Shown here: piece after piece, positions 16,836 through 24,465 of the stretch
Numbering within the stretch: the first letter of the stretch is position 1
Layout: each line of letters begins with the position of its first letter
Source: Verrucomicrobiota bacterium
Lineage (GTDB): Bacteria > Verrucomicrobiota > Verrucomicrobiia > Limisphaerales > J093
Direction of reading: 5' to 3'
Length of the DNA: 44,059 nt
NCBI GenBank assembly: GCA_029907285.1
Contig: JARYMD010000001.1
Coordinates: 1 to 44,059 of the forward strand
Program-made: the position numbers and the translations under genes
The notes under the pieces: model-generated
Database searches by the model: none
What the model saw: only the letters and a program-made list of their open reading frames with translations
Told to the model about the DNA's origin: nothing

Positions 16836-17365
16836 GACTTGCCACAGTTTGGTTTGCGGGATGTTCCGGCTGCCACATGTCGTTCCTTGACATGGACGAA
16901 TGGCTTGTGGAACTGGCGCGTTTCGCGGATGTCGTTTATTCGCCTTTCGTTGATCACAAGCAATACCCGGAGAATGTGGACGTTTGCCTTGTAGAAGGTG
17001 CGATTGCCAACACCGACAATCTCGAATTGCTGTGCCGGGTCCGCGCGCGAACGCGGACTTTGGTTGCGTTTGGCGATTGCGCGATCACAGGCAACGTATC
17101 GGCAATGCGCAATCCGCTCGGGAGCGCAAATCACGTTCTCCGGCGGGCGTATCTTGATCCCGGCAACCTGAGGCCCGCCCTGCCCGCTGAACCGGGTGTG
17201 GTCCCGCGGCTTTTGGACCGTGTCCTGCCAGTGCACCAGGTTGTGCTGGTCGAACATTTTCTCCCCGGCTGTCCGCCATCGGCGCCGCAGATCAGGCAGT
17301 TTTTGGAAAACCTGTTTGCCGGCCATGGTCAGTCAGGTGAATGTGCAAAAGTCCGGTTCGGCTGA
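16823..17365 (+). CDS. hoxY: NiFe hydrogenase small subunit HoxY
   Basis: The product is 180 residues and has no Tat signal, as expected for a cytoplasmic group 3 enzyme. The four ligands of the proximal [4Fe-4S] cluster are visible: Cys14 and Cys17 in WFAGCSGCHMS, Cys86 in FGDCAITGN, and Cys150 in LPGCPPSAPQI. It lacks the extra C-terminal clusters of membrane-bound uptake hydrogenases, as HoxY does. It partners HoxH and receives or delivers electrons through HoxU. A 43-bp gap separates it from hoxH. Confidence 0.95.
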   Translation: MDRLRLATVWFAGCSGCHMSFLDMDEWLVELARFADVVYSPFVDHKQYPENVDVCLVEGAIANTDNLELLCRVRARTRTLVAFGDCAITGNVSAMRNPLGSANHVLRRAYLDPGNLRPALPAEPGVVPRLLDRVLPVHQVVLVEHFLPGCPPSAPQIRQFLENLFAGHGQSGECAKVRFG

Positions 17366-17408
17366 TTCAAATACCGATTAATCACCCTTTCCCGGCGATC
17401 ATACTCAC

Positions 17409-18833
17409 ATGCCCAGACAGATAACAATCGATCCTGTAACACGCATCGAAGGCCACGCCAAAATCACAATCCAACTCGATGAGGCTGGCAACGTCGATAA
17501 TGTACGATTTCATGTTGTTGAGTTTCGGGGTTTTGAACGATTTTGCGAAGGCCGACCCTTCGCCGAAATGCCCGGCATCACAGCACGCATTTGCGGCATC
17601 TGCCCGGTGAGCCATCTGCTCGCTTCAGCCAAAGCGTGTGACCGCATACTTTCGGTAGATATTCCGCCTGCAGCCGAGAAGCTGCGGCGCATGATGAACC
17701 TCGGACAGATAATACAATCCCACGCATTGAGTTTCTTTCACCTGAGCGCACCCGATTTCCTGCTGGGATGGGAACAACCTCCCGAACGGCGAAATCTGTT
17801 CGGGCTCGTGGCCGCAGAACCCGAGTTGGCGCGGCGTGGAATAAGGCTTCGCCAGTTTGGCCAGGAGGTCATCGAGACCTTGGGCGGCCGCAAGATTCAC
17901 CCGGCATGGGCAGTGCCGGGCGGAGTAAGGAACGCGCTTACCCCGGCCGGACGCGACGCGCTCAAGGCGCGTTTGCCAGAAGCAAAGGAATCGGCCCTGA
18001 TGGCCCTCGAGCGTTTCAAGAAGGTCCTCAGCACGCACAAGCAGGAACTGCAGGTGTTCGGCAATTTTCCAAGCCTGTTTCTTGGCTTGGTCACCCCAAA
18101 CGGAACATGGGAGCATTACGACGGCCACCTCTGCGTGATGGACAGCGTCGGGAACGTGATATGCGACTTTGCTGATCCAGCGCAGTACGGCAGCATCATC
18201 GGCGAAGCCGTCGAAACTTCATCGTACCTGAAATCTCCGTACTACAAACCGCTCGGTTATCCCGGCGGCATGTACCGGGTCGGCCCCTTGGCGCGGCTGA
18301 ACATTGCCCGGCAGATGGGCACTCCACTGGCGGACAAGGAACTGTCGCATTTCAAGACCCTTGGCTGTGGTGCAGTCAATGCGTCGTTCATGTACCATTA
18401 TGCGCGTTTGATCGAAATTGTTGCGTGCATTGAACGCCTTGAAGGAATGCTGGATGATTCTGATCTTCTGGGCACCCGGTTGCGAGCCGACGCAGGCGTC
18501 AATTCGCTCGAGGGCATCGGCGTGAGCGAAGCCCCACGCGGCACATTGTTCCATCACTATAACGTGGACGAAAAAGGCGTCGTGAGGAAAGTCAACCTGA
18601 TCATCGCCACCGGCCAAAACAACCTCGCCATGAACCGGACAGTCGCACAAATAGCGCGTCATTACCTGACCGGCTCCACTATTTCCGAGCCAATGCTGAA
18701 CCGAATCGAAGCCGGCATCCGCGCCTTTGATCCATGCCTGAGCTGTTCGACGCACGCCGACGGCCGAATTGCGCTGGGGGTTGTTTTGTTGGATGCAACG
18801 GGGAAGGTCTTGGACGAGGCAAACCGGCTGTGA
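17409..18833 (+). CDS. hoxH: NiFe hydrogenase large subunit HoxH
   Basis: The product is 474 residues and carries the NiFe active site. The N-terminal L1 motif is RICGICPVSH with Cys62 and Cys65, and the C-terminal L2 motif is DPCLSCSTH with Cys443 and Cys446. A 25-residue tail follows His449, so the gene encodes the unprocessed precursor. The dedicated endopeptidase would remove this tail after nickel insertion. The motifs fit group 3d bidirectional hydrogenases, which couple H2 oxidation or evolution to NAD(H). The maturation protease begins two bases after the stop. The genes for Fe(CN)2CO assembly (hypA-F) are not in the window and must be elsewhere if the enzyme is active. Confidence 0.96.
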   Translation: MPRQITIDPVTRIEGHAKITIQLDEAGNVDNVRFHVVEFRGFERFCEGRPFAEMPGITARICGICPVSHLLASAKACDRILSVDIPPAAEKLRRMMNLGQIIQSHALSFFHLSAPDFLLGWEQPPERRNLFGLVAAEPELARRGIRLRQFGQEVIETLGGRKIHPAWAVPGGVRNALTPAGRDALKARLPEAKESALMALERFKKVLSTHKQELQVFGNFPSLFLGLVTPNGTWEHYDGHLCVMDSVGNVICDFADPAQYGSIIGEAVETSSYLKSPYYKPLGYPGGMYRVGPLARLNIARQMGTPLADKELSHFKTLGCGAVNASFMYHYARLIEIVACIERLEGMLDDSDLLGTRLRADAGVNSLEGIGVSEAPRGTLFHHYNVDEKGVVRKVNLIIATGQNNLAMNRTVAQIARHYLTGSTISEPMLNRIEAGIRAFDPCLSCSTHADGRIALGVVLLDATGKVLDEANRL

Positions 18834-18835
18834 CC

Positions 18836-19327
18836 ATGACGCAAGACCGCGCCGCACAGGAGCAGGTTCTACTCGTCGGTTACGGAAATGAATTGCGCGG
18901 CGACGACGCCGTTGGGCTCCACGTGGGACGATCAATCGAGGCTTTGCGCCTTCCTGGAGTGCAGGTCCATCTCTGTCCACAACTGACACCTGAACTGGCA
19001 GAGTTGCTTGCGGGGGCGAAAACGGTCGTTTTTGCAGACGCTGCTGCTTCGGGCCGACCCGGCACAGTTGAATTGTGTCCCCTCTCACATCGGCCGGAAT
19101 CGGCCTCATTCCATCACGCACTCTCGCCGGGCGCACTCGTGCAGTTGTGTGAAGCTGCCTTCGGGCATCGTCCCGACGCTTTCATTTTGCGAATTCACAT
19201 CTCACGGTGCGACTTTGGTGTCGAGCTCAGCGGTGAGGCGCAACAGGGCGTTGCAAGAGCTGTGGCCTTGTTCACGGAATTCTGTTCCGTTAGCTCCATG
19301 CGCGAAATGCGAAAGTCTTTCTCCTGA
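18836..19327 (+). CDS. hoxW: Hydrogenase maturation endopeptidase (HoxW-type)
   Basis: The product is 163 residues from the ATG at 18836. The frame is open farther upstream but that part lies inside hoxH. The HyaD/HycI-family signature GYGNELRGDDAVGLHV sits at the N-terminus. The acidic residue in GNELRGDD and an Asp in VVFADAAAS are the expected nickel-sensing ligands, and a His-containing C-terminal segment supplies further ones. The enzyme would remove the C-terminal tail of HoxH once nickel is in place. Placement two bases after hoxH supports specificity for that subunit. A small inverted repeat follows the stop (CGGCGT/ACGCCG, 19331-19349) but has no T-tract, so it is not a convincing terminator. 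Confidence 0.88.
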   Translation: MTQDRAAQEQVLLVGYGNELRGDDAVGLHVGRSIEALRLPGVQVHLCPQLTPELAELLAGAKTVVFADAAASGRPGTVELCPLSHRPESASFHHALSPGALVQLCEAAFGHRPDAFILRIHISRCDFGVELSGEAQQGVARAVALFTEFCSVSSMREMRKSFS

Positions 19328-19381
19328 TTACGGCGTGCCGGGGACGCCGCGATCATTCGGTTGCGGCTGCGCGGCACTGCG

Positions 19382-20188
19382 TTACGTGTCGGTTGGAGTG
19401 TCGTCCCAATTGTTATCGGGCGCATATCCGCACAACCAATTGAGAGCGAAATGGCGTTCCCTCGTTATCGAAGCAACCTCGTTCCATTCCGCCCGGGTCA
19501 GATTCCGGTATGCTTTGCCTTTGGCCGGGAGGTCATCTTCGATGCAAGAAGGAATAAGGCCCGCCAGTGCGCCATTGAGAGCCTCCAGCCGGACGACGTC
19601 GTCAAAGCTGCAAAGTCCTGCTGCCTTCAACTGGCGGTCGTCGGGAAATGTGTCACCCCGCTCAATCAACTCTCTGGTGCGGCTGCGCCAGTGCCAGAAC
19701 TCGGCGATCTCACGCGCGCGATCGATATCTTCACGCGGCCGGAGTTGGGCTGACTTAATGAATGTGGTTGGATCGTCAGACGGTATCAGCTTGAGGAGCT
19801 CGGGGCTGGCCTCCATGTCGAAACCCAGCAGTTCCGGTATCATGCCAAGCGCCCATAACATGACGTGGACTGCTTCCAATCGCCAAGACGCGTCAATCTG
19901 CTGTTGCTCGGTCAGAGTGACGATTGTGGATTCAGAGAATGTTTTCTCGGAAGGGGACATGTGCTCCCACAGTCCGGTCTCGCGTAGGCCCGCCCAGAAC
20001 TCGTCGCGCATGGCCTCGCACCGCTGCTCAAACTCGTCTTTCTCAGAATCGCCCCATTGAGCGATCATTTCTCGGGGCACGTCGCGTGTCGGGGCGACCA
20101 TCGACCATGTCACAACGTGCTTGAGCACGACCGTTCGCCGGGCAACGTCAGCCGCTGTCGGCCGTGAGTCTTGCTTTTTTGATGACAT
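19382..20188 (-). CDS. DUF4272 family protein
   Basis: The product is 268 residues from the ATG at 20188, which starts MSSKKQDSRPTAADVARRTV. Upstream in-frame starts at 20248 and 20293 are possible but add a low-complexity basic leader. The family pattern is visible: RRTVVLKHVVTWSMVAP at the N-terminus, a central DASWRLEAVHVMLWALGMIPEL, and a C-terminal LTRAEWNEVASITRERHFALNWLCGY. DUF4272 proteins are cytosolic and of unknown function. The gene converges with hoxW 54 bp away and shows no sign of belonging to the hydrogenase operon. Confidence 0.75.
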   Translation of the reverse strand: MSSKKQDSRPTAADVARRTVVLKHVVTWSMVAPTRDVPREMIAQWGDSEKDEFEQRCEAMRDEFWAGLRETGLWEHMSPSEKTFSESTIVTLTEQQQIDASWRLEAVHVMLWALGMIPELLGFDMEASPELLKLIPSDDPTTFIKSAQLRPREDIDRAREIAEFWHWRSRTRELIERGDTFPDDRQLKAAGLCSFDDVVRLEALNGALAGLIPSCIEDDLPAKGKAYRNLTRAEWNEVASITRERHFALNWLCGYAPDNNWDDTPTDT

Positions 20189-20401
20189 AAAACAAATAAG
20201 CTGACGGTTGGACCCGTCGGCCCTTCGGCGTGGCGCATGTTTGGCCATTGTTGCCTGCCCCCCGGGCTTGCTGATCGCCGGCCAACGGATCATTCAGACA
20301 ACTGCCAGTCTCGCCCAAGGCGCCGATGCGGTCAACTCCTCCGTATCCGCTTCCCTGGCCGCCAGTAAGGCGGTCACCACGGTGCATCCTTTCGAAGACG
20401 C

Positions 20402-20467
20402 AAATAGAGTGCCAGGCACTTTGTTTGGGTGTGGACCCAAATAGAGTGCCAGGCACTTTGTTTGGGT
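20402..20467. repeat. Double palindromic repeat, 37-bp spacing (copy B)
   Basis: Two copies of AAATAGAGTGCCAGGCAC start at 20402 and 20439 and both continue TTTGTTTGGG. The spacer forms the hairpin TTTGGGT-GTGG-ACCCAAA. It differs from copy A (2173-2240) at four positions in the spacer. Two of them, G to T and C to A, together retain a full stem in a register shifted by one base. Confidence 0.88.
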
Positions 20468-20544
20468 TGCGTTTAAGCAATAGAATGACAGACACACCAT
20501 GTCCCCAGGCAGTTCACACCCAGCCCCGGAGGGGCGGCATCAAA

Positions 20545-20673
20545 CCCGCCGCGGGCGTGGCATCGCCCAAAGTGCGGGACGACCGATCGCTGCCACAGTT
20601 CCGCGTTTAAGCGGAAATGAACAACTCTATGCAAGGGTTCATGCACGGCATGGCTCGCTGTCCCCAGCGAGCC
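20545..20673 (-). repeat. Composite intergenic repeat, inverted copy
   Basis: Read on the minus strand it starts with the hairpin GGCTCGCTG-GGGA-CAGCGAGCC (20673-20652), then TGCATGAACCCTTGCATA. A diverged block follows, and it ends with CCCGCACTTTGGGCGATGCC and ACGCCCGCGG. Order and sequence match 7573-7745. The second hairpin of the forward copy is missing here, so the two copies differ by an insertion or deletion of about 30 bp. Confidence 0.8.
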
Positions 20674-20927
20674 GGATTGAGGGCATGTGCTGAGGCATTC
20701 GGCGCGCCGGGGACGGCGCGCCCTACCGTTGATGAAATCTTGCGTAAGCGAAAACAACGTGCCTGACACCATATTTGCGTCTTTGTCGGCTGTGCGTCGG
20801 TGGGACGGGGCAGGTACTGAATCAATTCATTTGCCGGCGGATTGATTTCCGAGGGGGGAAGCGGTCGCTGAGCGGCCACATTTGAGCGAGGCGGGGAAGG
20901 CGGCGAGAGCGGGGATCACCAGTTGGA

Positions 20928-20977
20928 CGTCATGGCACCGCATGCTTGATCGGTCTGAGGCGGAGCCTCGCTAACGG
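20928..20977 (+). repeat. GTCATGGCACCG/GGTCTGAGGCGGAGCCTCGC repeat, best-preserved copy
   Basis: This copy contains the perfect short hairpin GAGGC-GGA-GCCTC within CGGTCTGAGGCGGAGCCTCG. It supplies the apparent residues MIGLRRSLANG at the start of the long FIST open frame. Copies elsewhere encode the same residues by chance (for example AGLRRSLAN in the minus-strand frame at 31.2 kb), which shows this part is repeat DNA and not protein. Confidence 0.8.
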
Positions 20978-21053
20978 CACCGTGACAAACGGCAAACCGG
21001 GTGTTTTGTCCGGTTGGGTTTGCAATCACGGCCATATTGGTTACGTTTGGTTT

Positions 21054-22250
21054 ATGCGCACAGAGGTCTATGACCACGCGGTGGCGGGGCACTGGGACGG
21101 AGCGTTCGACGAGAACGGATTCCAATACTGGGTGGAAGGATTGCGGGAGCATCTCAATCGGCCCGCGGTGGACCTTGGTTTGGTGTTCATGAGCACGGCC
21201 TATCGCAGGCACGCAGCCGCAGTTCTGGAAATCCTTCGCGTTCACGGTCACATTCGGCTTCTGGCCGGATGCTCGGGTGCGAGACTGATTTCAGGCTCGG
21301 AGGAAATCGAAGACAAGCCGGGCGTGGTTGTTGGGCTCCATAATTTGCCTGGAGCGGAATTGAAGGCGTGCCGTTTTGTTCAGGCCCAGGTTGAAGAATG
21401 CGAAGGCGAGGATTACTGGCGTGGCCAAACAGGCGTTGAGCCCGATGAAACAAACGGCTGGCTGGTGTTCGCGGACCCGTTCACTTTGGATTCCGAGACA
21501 TGGCTTGCACAATGGAACAGGGCGTTTTTTCCCGTGCCGACCGTTGGCGGGCTCGCGAGCGGTGGCGACCAGCAAACTGGCACGCAAGTGTATTTGAATG
21601 GGGCAGTGTACGATGAAGGAGGAGTTGCGGTTTCGGTGGGCGGCGGAGTGCGGATCGAGGCTCTTATATCTCAAGCCTGCACGCCAATTGGCCAACCATG
21701 GACAATCACCAAGGCCGATGGCAATTACATCCTTCAGATTGGCAATCGCCCGGCGTATCAGGTTCTTGTGGAGACTTTCAATGCGCTGCCACGCGAACAA
21801 AAAAAGCTGGCTGAGGGCAATCTGCTCGTCGGGTTTGTTGCCGACGAATACAAGGACGAATACTGCCGGGGCGATTTCCTTGTCCGCAATCTGCTGGGGG
21901 GCGACCCGCAATCGGGTGTGATTGCTGTGGGCGCAAGAGTGCGGCCGGGACAGTCTTTGCAGTTCCAGTGCCGTGATCCGGTGGCAGCAAGCGCGGACAT
22001 GAACGCTCTGTTGCAACGTGCCCGGCATCGTTTGGGTGACACCGAAGTTTATGGTGCGTGCCTTTTCAGTTGTGCCGGGCGTGGCAGCGAGTTTTTCGGG
22101 TTCAACAACCACGACGCCAGCCTTGTTCAGCAGCACCTTGGGCCTGTCGCGCTGACAGGATTCTTCTGCAATGGAGAAATCGGCCCGGTCAGCGGCCGTG
22201 CCTGTTTGCATGGGTACAGTGCTTCCCTTGCATTATTTGCGCAGCAGTGA
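21054..22250 (+). CDS. FIST domain sensor protein
   Basis: The product is 398 residues from the ATG at 21054 (MRTEVYDHAVAG). The frame is open to 20946, but the extra 36 residues come from an intergenic repeat and are rejected. The FIST N domain is recognised by LGLVFMSTAYRRHAAAVLEI and LLAGCSGARLISGSEE. The FIST_C domain is recognised by GDPQSGVIAVGARVRPGQSL and the C-terminal GACLFSCAGRGSEFFG followed by GFFCNGEIGPVSGRACLHGYS. FIST domains are thought to bind small ligands such as amino acids in signalling proteins. Here there is no fused output domain. The stop codon overlaps the trmB GTG (GTGA), so the pair is probably co-transcribed and translationally coupled. Confidence 0.88.
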   Translation: MRTEVYDHAVAGHWDGAFDENGFQYWVEGLREHLNRPAVDLGLVFMSTAYRRHAAAVLEILRVHGHIRLLAGCSGARLISGSEEIEDKPGVVVGLHNLPGAELKACRFVQAQVEECEGEDYWRGQTGVEPDETNGWLVFADPFTLDSETWLAQWNRAFFPVPTVGGLASGGDQQTGTQVYLNGAVYDEGGVAVSVGGGVRIEALISQACTPIGQPWTITKADGNYILQIGNRPAYQVLVETFNALPREQKKLAEGNLLVGFVADEYKDEYCRGDFLVRNLLGGDPQSGVIAVGARVRPGQSLQFQCRDPVAASADMNALLQRARHRLGDTEVYGACLFSCAGRGSEFFGFNNHDASLVQQHLGPVALTGFFCNGEIGPVSGRACLHGYSASLALFAQQ

Positions 22251-22981
22251 ACGACCAGGTTCATCCCACCCGATCCAACGCGGAAAGCTTGATCTTCGAG
22301 CTGAAGTCGCTCGTCGAAAGGTTCGATTTCCGCTCCTGGTTCCCCAAAGACCAACCGGTGGAAGTCGAGCTCGGCAGCGGTGATTCCGGGTTCATAGTCG
22401 AGCGCGCACGGTTGAATCCTGGTCGAAACTTTGTTGGGGTTGAGCGATTGCTGGGCCGGCTCCGCAAGCTGGACCGCAAAGGGCGGCGTCTAGGGCTGAC
22501 AAATCTGCGAGGGGTGCGAATTGAGGCCGCATATTGCCTCGAGTATTTGCTCCCGCTGGGAAAGGTTGAGTGTCTGCACGTGTATTTTCCCGACCCATGG
22601 CCAAAACGCCGCCATCGGCACCGACGCCTTGTCAACGAACGGTTCCCTTCCCTTGCAAGGCGGGTTTTGGTGCCGGGCGGGCGCATTTATCTGCGCACCG
22701 ATGACACGGACTATCTCGAACAGATGCGGTCCGTGTTTGCTGCCAACGCTGAATTCAGGGAATGCGAAACGCCCGATGACATCGCCCATATGACAACTGA
22801 GTTCGAGCGCGAGTTTTTGGCTGCGGGCAAACGGGTTTGGCGCCTTGCCTACCAGTGCATCTCAAATGTCGATCACAGGACCGTTTCCACCATCTCTGTC
22901 AACAGGGCGGCCGTGTCGTCCGCGCCTCTGCCAAATGATCCTGCTGCGGGTCCTTCCAGTGAGAAGGTTCACTCCAAGTGA
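22247..22981 (+). CDS. trmB: tRNA (guanine-N7-)-methyltransferase
   Basis: The product is 244 residues from a GTG at 22247 that overlaps the FIST stop. The SAM-binding motif is VEVELGSGDSGFIVERA (the usual form is E-I-G-x-G). It is followed by NFVGVERLLGRLRKLDRKG and the TrmB signature VYFPDPWPKRRHRHRRLVN, then GGRIYLRTDDTDYLEQM. TrmB makes m7G46 in tRNA with S-adenosylmethionine. Conserved sequence ends near WRLAYQ. The last 40 residues are low in recognisable pattern and overlap the antisense holin-like gene by 120 bp. Coupling to a FIST protein is unusual and may be positional only. Confidence 0.93.
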   Translation: MNDQVHPTRSNAESLIFELKSLVERFDFRSWFPKDQPVEVELGSGDSGFIVERARLNPGRNFVGVERLLGRLRKLDRKGRRLGLTNLRGVRIEAAYCLEYLLPLGKVECLHVYFPDPWPKRRHRHRRLVNERFPSLARRVLVPGGRIYLRTDDTDYLEQMRSVFAANAEFRECETPDDIAHMTTEFEREFLAAGKRVWRLAYQCISNVDHRTVSTISVNRAAVSSAPLPNDPAAGPSSEKVHSK

Positions 22982-23290
22982 AACAAGGCTGATCACAAGC
23001 CCGCCCCAGAACGCCGCGCCAAAGGTCTCGACATGGAACGTGCGAACCAGTTGCCCAACTGCGTATAGCAGCAATGCGTTGATCAGCAGAACAAACAGCC
23101 CAAGAGTGTAAACAACCAGCGGCAGAGAAATAAGGAGCATTATTGGCCGGACAAATGCGTTCAGCAGCCCCAGCAACAGAGATGCAACCGCCACACCCGC
23201 AAAAGTGTCGTAGCCAATTCCCGGCACAATATTGGCAGCCACCAAAACCGCCAGTGTTGTGACTATCCAGCGCTGAAAAAAAGATGTCAT
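22862..23290 (-). CDS. Phage-holin-family-4-like small membrane protein
   Basis: The product is 142 residues from the ATG at 23290 (MTSFFQRWIVTT). The longer upstream frame is non-membrane shadow. Four hydrophobic segments are visible: TTLAVLVAANIVPGI, VAVASLLLGLLNAFVRP, MLLISLPLVVYTLGLFVLLINALLL and AAFWGGLVISLVSLGVNLL. The pattern FAGVAVASLLLGLLNAFVRP...PLVVYTLGLFVLLINALLL is typical of Pfam phage holin 4_2 proteins (YvlD-like). These occur widely on bacterial chromosomes without phage and have no settled role. No other phage gene is nearby. The basic C-terminal tail (about 30 residues) overlaps the trmB 3' end on the other strand. Confidence 0.85.
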   Translation of the reverse strand: MTSFFQRWIVTTLAVLVAANIVPGIGYDTFAGVAVASLLLGLLNAFVRPIMLLISLPLVVYTLGLFVLLINALLLYAVGQLVRTFHVETFGAAFWGGLVISLVSLGVNLLTGRTRSRIIWQRRGRHGRPVDRDGGNGPVIDI

Positions 23291-23651
23291 GCGAAGACTC
23301 CCGGCAACAGGCAAACGCCCCGGCTTGAAACCATCGCCAATACCATAGACCCCGGCCGTCCCGGACACAAGCTCCTGATCGAAGAAGAATCCATGGCAGC
23401 CGAATGCGGGCAGGTGAATGAGCACTGCCTGTCGGCCTTCGCATGCCCGATTCCGGTGTCGTCGCCGAAGACGTTTCGTGCGGCCCAATGTGCGGCGTTT
23501 CCGGACCCGCGTGGCCAGCAAGCCTCCGACCGATGAGACAACGTACAATGTGCCGGGCTCGATGTTCCTCCGTCTGATTAAACAATGTGCCAGGCACGAT
23601 GTTTTTGTGGTGTGTTCCGGCAGATTTCGGTGTGCCGGCGAGGTTCCCGGG
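23291..23651. other. Intergenic region with a diverged double repeat
   Basis: No gene is supported. The region includes the diverged 37-bp-spaced repeat at 23545-23606. The rest is open in the holin-gene direction up to 23548 but lacks coding character. Confidence 0.5.
23545..23606. repeat. Diverged double repeat, 37-bp spacing (copy C)
   Basis: ACAATGTGCCGGGCTCGATG starts at 23545 and ACAATGTGCCAGGCACGATG at 23582, exactly 37 bp apart as in copies A and B. The spacer has no matching hairpin, and the first unit has lost the palindrome. Confidence 0.7.
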
Positions 23652-24005
23652 CTAAAGCGGTTTGAGCACCTTCAGTTTTGCCAGAATCAGAATCAGCGCC
23701 GTATATGCGAGGGCCACGGCGATGTCCTTGGCGATTTCCTTGCGCGAAAAGGCGGGTTTTGATCCTGTGGCCAATTCAGTTGCGCCGCGCCTGAGGAGTA
23801 TCAGGCCCACCACGTTGGTCATCCAATAGCCCGCGACAAAAGCTGCTGTGAACGCTTTTGGCCAGACGGCGCCAACCAGCCATGCAAACCCGAGTGCCAG
23901 TGGGACGTTGACGAACAGATCGTTCCACCACGACAGCGGCGAGAGCATGAAACCAATCGATGCGATCAAACCGCTCCTGAATATGCGCTTCCATCTTGTC
24001 CCCAT
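23652..24005 (-). CDS. Small conserved-looking membrane protein
   Basis: The product is 117 residues. Hydrophobic segments are visible at SGLIASIGFMLSPLSWWNDL, NVPLALGFAWLVGAVW, FTAAFVAGYWMTNVVGLILL and the C-terminal AVALAYTALILILAKL, so three or four membrane spans are likely. A soluble charged stretch (SKPAFSRKEIAKD) precedes the last. I do not recognise the family. The start is four bases downstream of the DUF6941 stop on the same strand, so both genes probably share a transcript and possibly a function. Confidence 0.7.
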   Translation of the reverse strand: MGTRWKRIFRSGLIASIGFMLSPLSWWNDLFVNVPLALGFAWLVGAVWPKAFTAAFVAGYWMTNVVGLILLRRGATELATGSKPAFSRKEIAKDIAVALAYTALILILAKLKVLKPL

Positions 24006-24008
24006 GGC

Positions 24009-24407
24009 CTACGCGCGCCTTGCCTGTTTCACCTGGAGAGGAATTGCAGCGAGAAGCTGATCGCCAAGCGTAATGTTGATTGCGTAATGCCCCTCGCGCG
24101 AGAACTGCAGATGCTGAATGTTGACGATGAAGTTGCGGGAAAGCTGGAAAGCGTCCGGTGGGATTACGACCTCGAAAGGTATCTCGACGGGCATCATTAT
24201 TGGTTTGCCATCTTCGTCCACGAAGCACAACCGCAGCATGTGCTTCCCCTCGTCGCCGCGGTCGAATACCACTCGGAGCGCGACTGCACAGTGCGGGTGC
24301 ACCGCCGGCAGTCCGCCAACGATGATCGTGTCGAAAGTCCCCAACAGATTGAGTTTGCCGCCGTAATCTGTGGCAGCGTCGCACAACACAGCTATTTGAA
24401 GGTTCAT
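24009..24407 (-). CDS. DUF6941-like cytosolic protein
   Basis: The product is 132 residues. The pattern LQIAVLCDAATDYGGKLNLL, then GTFDTIIVGGLPAVHPH, and RLCFVDEDGKPI matches the small DUF6941 family, which carries the conserved LCD...GKLNLLGTFD start and a C-terminal beta-rich half. The function is unknown. The gene lies just downstream of the gdhA terminator and just upstream of the 117-residue membrane protein, and probably forms a two-gene unit with the latter. Confidence 0.65.
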   Translation of the reverse strand: MNLQIAVLCDAATDYGGKLNLLGTFDTIIVGGLPAVHPHCAVALRVVFDRGDEGKHMLRLCFVDEDGKPIMMPVEIPFEVVIPPDAFQLSRNFIVNIQHLQFSREGHYAINITLGDQLLAAIPLQVKQARRA

Positions 24408-24465
24408 GGAACAGTTTTGGGACCAAGTTGAACATCAAACTGCCAATTGTTGGCGTCACTGCCCA

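Larger units (their letters stand above)
20189..21053. other. Long repeat-filled intergenic region
   Basis: These 865 bp carry no supported gene. In order they hold the double palindrome at 20402-20467, a degenerate unit near 20479-20502, the hairpin-GRCAT unit at 20523-20540, the inverted composite repeat (20545-20673), a GGCGCGCC-GGGGAC-GGCGCGCC inverted repeat near 20699-20722, a degenerate reverse-oriented unit at 20751-20777, and the GGTCTGA repeat at 20928-20977. Open frames here translate the repeats. Confidence 0.75.

Noticed and set aside
18219..19136. 305-residue minus-strand frame
   Set aside because: It is antisense to hoxH and the maturation protease.
19331..19349. Terminator after the hox operon
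   Set aside because: It is a six-pair stem with no following T-tract on the plus strand.
20402..20467. CRISPR array
   Set aside because: There are only two units, they are palindromic throughout, the spacer is itself part of the repeat, and there are no cas genes.
21291..22211. 306-residue minus-strand frame
   Set aside because: It is antisense to the FIST gene and has no recognisable family.
22862..23290. Prophage remnant
   Set aside because: The holin-like protein belongs to a chromosomal membrane family, and no other phage gene lies nearby.
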